This document shows, piece by piece, positions 62,191 to 64,000 of a DNA stretch of 64,000 bases; within the stretch, counting starts at the first letter, position 1; each line of letters opens with the position of its first letter. Position numbers and translations under genes: made by a program. The DNA comes from Acanthopleura granulata (Eukaryota; Mollusca; Polyplacophora; Chitonida; Chitonidae), in the NCBI GenBank assembly GCA_016165875.1, contig JABBOT010000002.1, positions 358,001 to 422,000 of the forward strand, written 5' to 3'. The notes below the pieces were generated by a model that saw only the letters and a list, made by a program, of their open reading frames with translations, ran no database searches and was not told the DNA's origin.

Positions 62191-62893
62191 ATGAGTTCCA
62201 ACACAACCGCCGCGCCAGTGGCTGCGAATGAGAGCAACTGTTCACGCGAACTTATCTTGCCAGTCCTTAACGACAATGACTGGGACCCTGTCGTGCGGAC
62301 CATCTTGTACCTGGCCGGTATGCTCTGGTGCTTCCTTGGAGTGGCCATCGTTGCCGACGTTTTCATGTGTTCCATAGAGAGCATCACTAGCAAGACCAGA
62401 AAGATATTGATCGCAGACGAGAACTCGGAGACCGGATACCAAGAGGTGGAGGTTCGGGTATGGAACGATACCGTGGCCAACCTCAGTTTGTTAGCCCTGG
62501 GGACCAGCGCCCCGGAGATCCTCTTGTCCGTCATCGAGATATTGGGCAACGAGTTTAAAGCCGGAGATCTCGGGCCGTCAACCATCGTGGGATCGGCAGC
62601 TTTCAACTTGCTTTGCATCACGGCCATTTGCATCGTGGCCATTCCGGCTGGAGAGGTCCGGCGTATCAAAAGCATGAAGGTGTACATTGTAACAGCTATA
62701 TCGTGCATCTGGGCATACGTCTGGCTGATTATTGTGTTGCTGGTGAGCAGCCCTAACGTCGTGGAGCTCTGGGAGGCCATCCTAACCCTCCTCTTCTTCC
62801 CAACCCTGATTATCATCGCCTACCTGGCTGACAGAAACTTCTGCATCGGCAAACAGAAGAGCCACGACGTTAATAATGTGGAAATTGGTCTCA
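62191..62893 (+). CDS. NCX gene 2, coding exon 1 (TM1-5, alpha-1 repeat)
   Basis: 703 bases, residues 1-234 plus one base of codon 235. It ends GGTCTCA before GTAAGT. Reading past the donor gives an unrelated tail and a stop at about 62985. The exon is eight codons longer than in gene 1, mainly in the extracellular N-terminus. Confidence 0.95.
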
Positions 62894-63538
62894 GTAAGTT
62901 TTACGTTTTTACCATCTGCTCTACAAAGGAACAGCACTTATCTTACAGGATGTTACACCCCAATCAAACTAACAAACAAACATAATTATCCTATACTGGT
63001 GGGTGTTGTGTAGTGCTTTCACAAAATGGAAGAAACCTGCTCAGCAGACATTGAAGATAAAGCCTCCAGAAGAAGGAAATTGCTTTTTTGTATACATTAT
63101 ATTGAGCTTTTACCACGAAATTTCACTTGAATACGATGTGGTAACGTCCATTAATGAATGATTTCAAAGCTGTGCAAATGACCCAAAGTAATACTTTAAT
63201 CCATTACTGCATTAGAAGTGTAAAATCTTGGTGTTGGTGTACCGAGGTTTTGAAGGTACATTTTTCATACATATTGGACTTCAGAGCAGTAGCCATAACA
63301 TTGGCCTAAAAATTTAGACAAGGCCGAAGGTGGCGATAACGCTGAAGAAAATGCCCAAAATACAAGGACAAAAAAGAAACAAGAAGAAAAGAAAGAAAAA
63401 AATTTTATTTTATATGTAAACCTCTAAAAACATTTTCATATTTGCACAGACACAAAAGCCGCCTTGGACGAGGAAGAGCAGGTTGAAGGTATAGAGAGAA
63501 AGGGTGTCGGCAGGTCCAGCATCATTTCCATTGCTCAG
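62191..63538 (+). CDS. second Na+/Ca2+ exchanger (SLC8/NCX), 5' part only
   Basis: Paralog of gene 1; coding exons 62191-62893 and 63450-63538, then the gene runs out of the window. Residues 1-264 cover the N-terminus with three sequons (N4, N13, N16), five helices (about 38-60, 96-118, 128-151, 163-186 and 193-212), alpha-1 (ALGTSAPEILLS, GPSTIVGSAAFNLL) and the first part of the loop. Most residues from TM1 to TM5 are identical to gene 1, and the first coding intron interrupts the same codon in phase 1. The N-terminal tail and loop start differ. After helix 5 it reads ADRNFCIGKQKSHDVNNVEI, again without a recognisable XIP. The rest must lie beyond 64000. Confidence 0.95.
62894..63449 (+). 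other. intron 1 of NCX gene 2
   Basis: Phase-1 intron of 556 bp, with donor GTAAGT and acceptor TTTGCACAG. It is far shorter than the matching intron of gene 1 (2.6 kb). It holds a purine-rich AAGAAAAGAAAGAAAAA run near 63380 and no recognised repeat. Confidence 0.85.
63450..63538 (+). CDS. NCX gene 2, coding exon 2 (start of cytosolic loop)
   Basis: 89 bases between TTTGCACAG and GTAAGT, completing codon 235 and encoding residues 235-264. It reads NTKAALDEEEQVEGIERKGV then GRSSIISIAQ. Acidic then basic; GRSS aligns with RRRSS of gene 1 exon 2. Phases (1 in, 0 out) are the same as in gene 1. Confidence 0.85.
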
Positions 63539-64000
63539 GTAAGTAATTTACGATAATCAGACTTTTGTTTCGCACTGTTCTTGCACGTTGGGGCAGTTGA
63601 CCTGATATAAGTTCACATTTTCAAAAATCAACCTTCACTTTTATAAAGCTAAACCCTCCTTAATATGTAAGAAATGATCATATCTTACATATTAAAATCA
63701 TATTTATTTGTGGATAACTGTCTATATGGGCACCTGGTGCCTATGGATTGTTAAGAAGTGATAACTTTCTACTAAAACTTATATAACTGACTATATGGGA
63801 ACGTATTGCATATGAACAATACATGATTCAGGCTTAATGCAACGTTAACAAAATTTCGACCATATTGTCACCAAGCTTATTAAAAAGAACATTTTTGGTG
63901 TTCAAATCATACGTATAATTCCGTAAGGGAGAAAATAGAAGTAATACAACTGCTTCACTGCTTTAGGGAGCTCTGTTGTGGTCGTTTTTGTCTTCATATT
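63539..64000 (+). other. NCX gene 2, start of intron 2 (cut by window edge)
   Basis: AT-rich intron sequence with no exon or repeat recognised before the window ends. The next coding exon of gene 2 should lie to the right. Confidence 0.7.

Noticed and set aside
62079..62816. 245-codon minus-strand frame
   Set aside because: Exact antisense of NCX gene 2 exon 1; the plus strand encodes a conserved transporter.

Overview
The window looks like nuclear DNA from an invertebrate animal, most likely a lophotrochozoan and probably a mollusc. Three things suggest this: genes split by many introns with normal GT..AG borders, long AT-rich non-coding stretches with simple (TA)n and (TC)n runs, and many short dispersed repeats with tRNA-like heads and a common 3' tail (ATAAGTGAAATATTCTTGAG then ACGGCGTAAAACACC). 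I recall repeats of this kind from molluscan genomes, but I could not search, so the phylum is an inference. I see no prokaryotic operons, rRNA genes, convincing tRNA genes or CRISPR arrays.

Only two genes can be supported, both on the + strand and both Na+/Ca2+ exchangers (SLC8/NCX). Gene 1 (19988-34824) is complete: ten coding exons join in frame to 813 codons plus a stop. They encode five N-terminal helices with the alpha-1 repeat, a cytosolic loop with two Calx-beta domains, and five C-terminal helices with the alpha-2 repeat. Gene 2 starts at 62191 and runs off the right edge. Its first two coding exons are present, and its first coding intron has the same position and phase as in gene 1. 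The two genes are therefore a head-to-tail duplicate about 27 kb apart.

Layout: 1-19.9 kb is non-coding with SINE copies, a ~175-bp satellite (12.7-13.3 kb) and other dispersed repeats. 19.9-34.8 kb is gene 1. Its introns hold SINEs, a 446-bp terminal-inverted-repeat element with a 6-bp target duplication (23738-24183), a diverged ~48-bp minisatellite next to the CBD1 exon, and a 155-bp tandem duplication. 34.8-62.1 kb is non-coding, with more SINEs, a 309-bp fold-back element, and a cluster of three perfect TGACGTCA sites near 41.9 kb. From 62.1 kb gene 2 begins, with a likely 5' UTR splice acceptor just upstream of its start.

The most unusual feature is a ~970-bp minisatellite (about 26299-27268) that runs directly into coding exon 4 of gene 1. 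Its repeat unit contains a copy of that exon's own splice acceptor and first ~24 coding bases. Every full-length copy that keeps AG would splice in frame and then hit a stop codon; the last copy before the exon has lost its AG. The array is thus a row of potential poison splice sites beside the genuine one.

Both proteins should sit in the plasma membrane and exchange Na+ for Ca2+, with Ca2+ regulation through the Calx-beta domains. Gene 1 lacks a recognisable XIP segment and the long variable segment of vertebrate CBD2, and its second Calx-beta domain lacks the usual acidic cluster, so its regulation may differ from the mammalian form.
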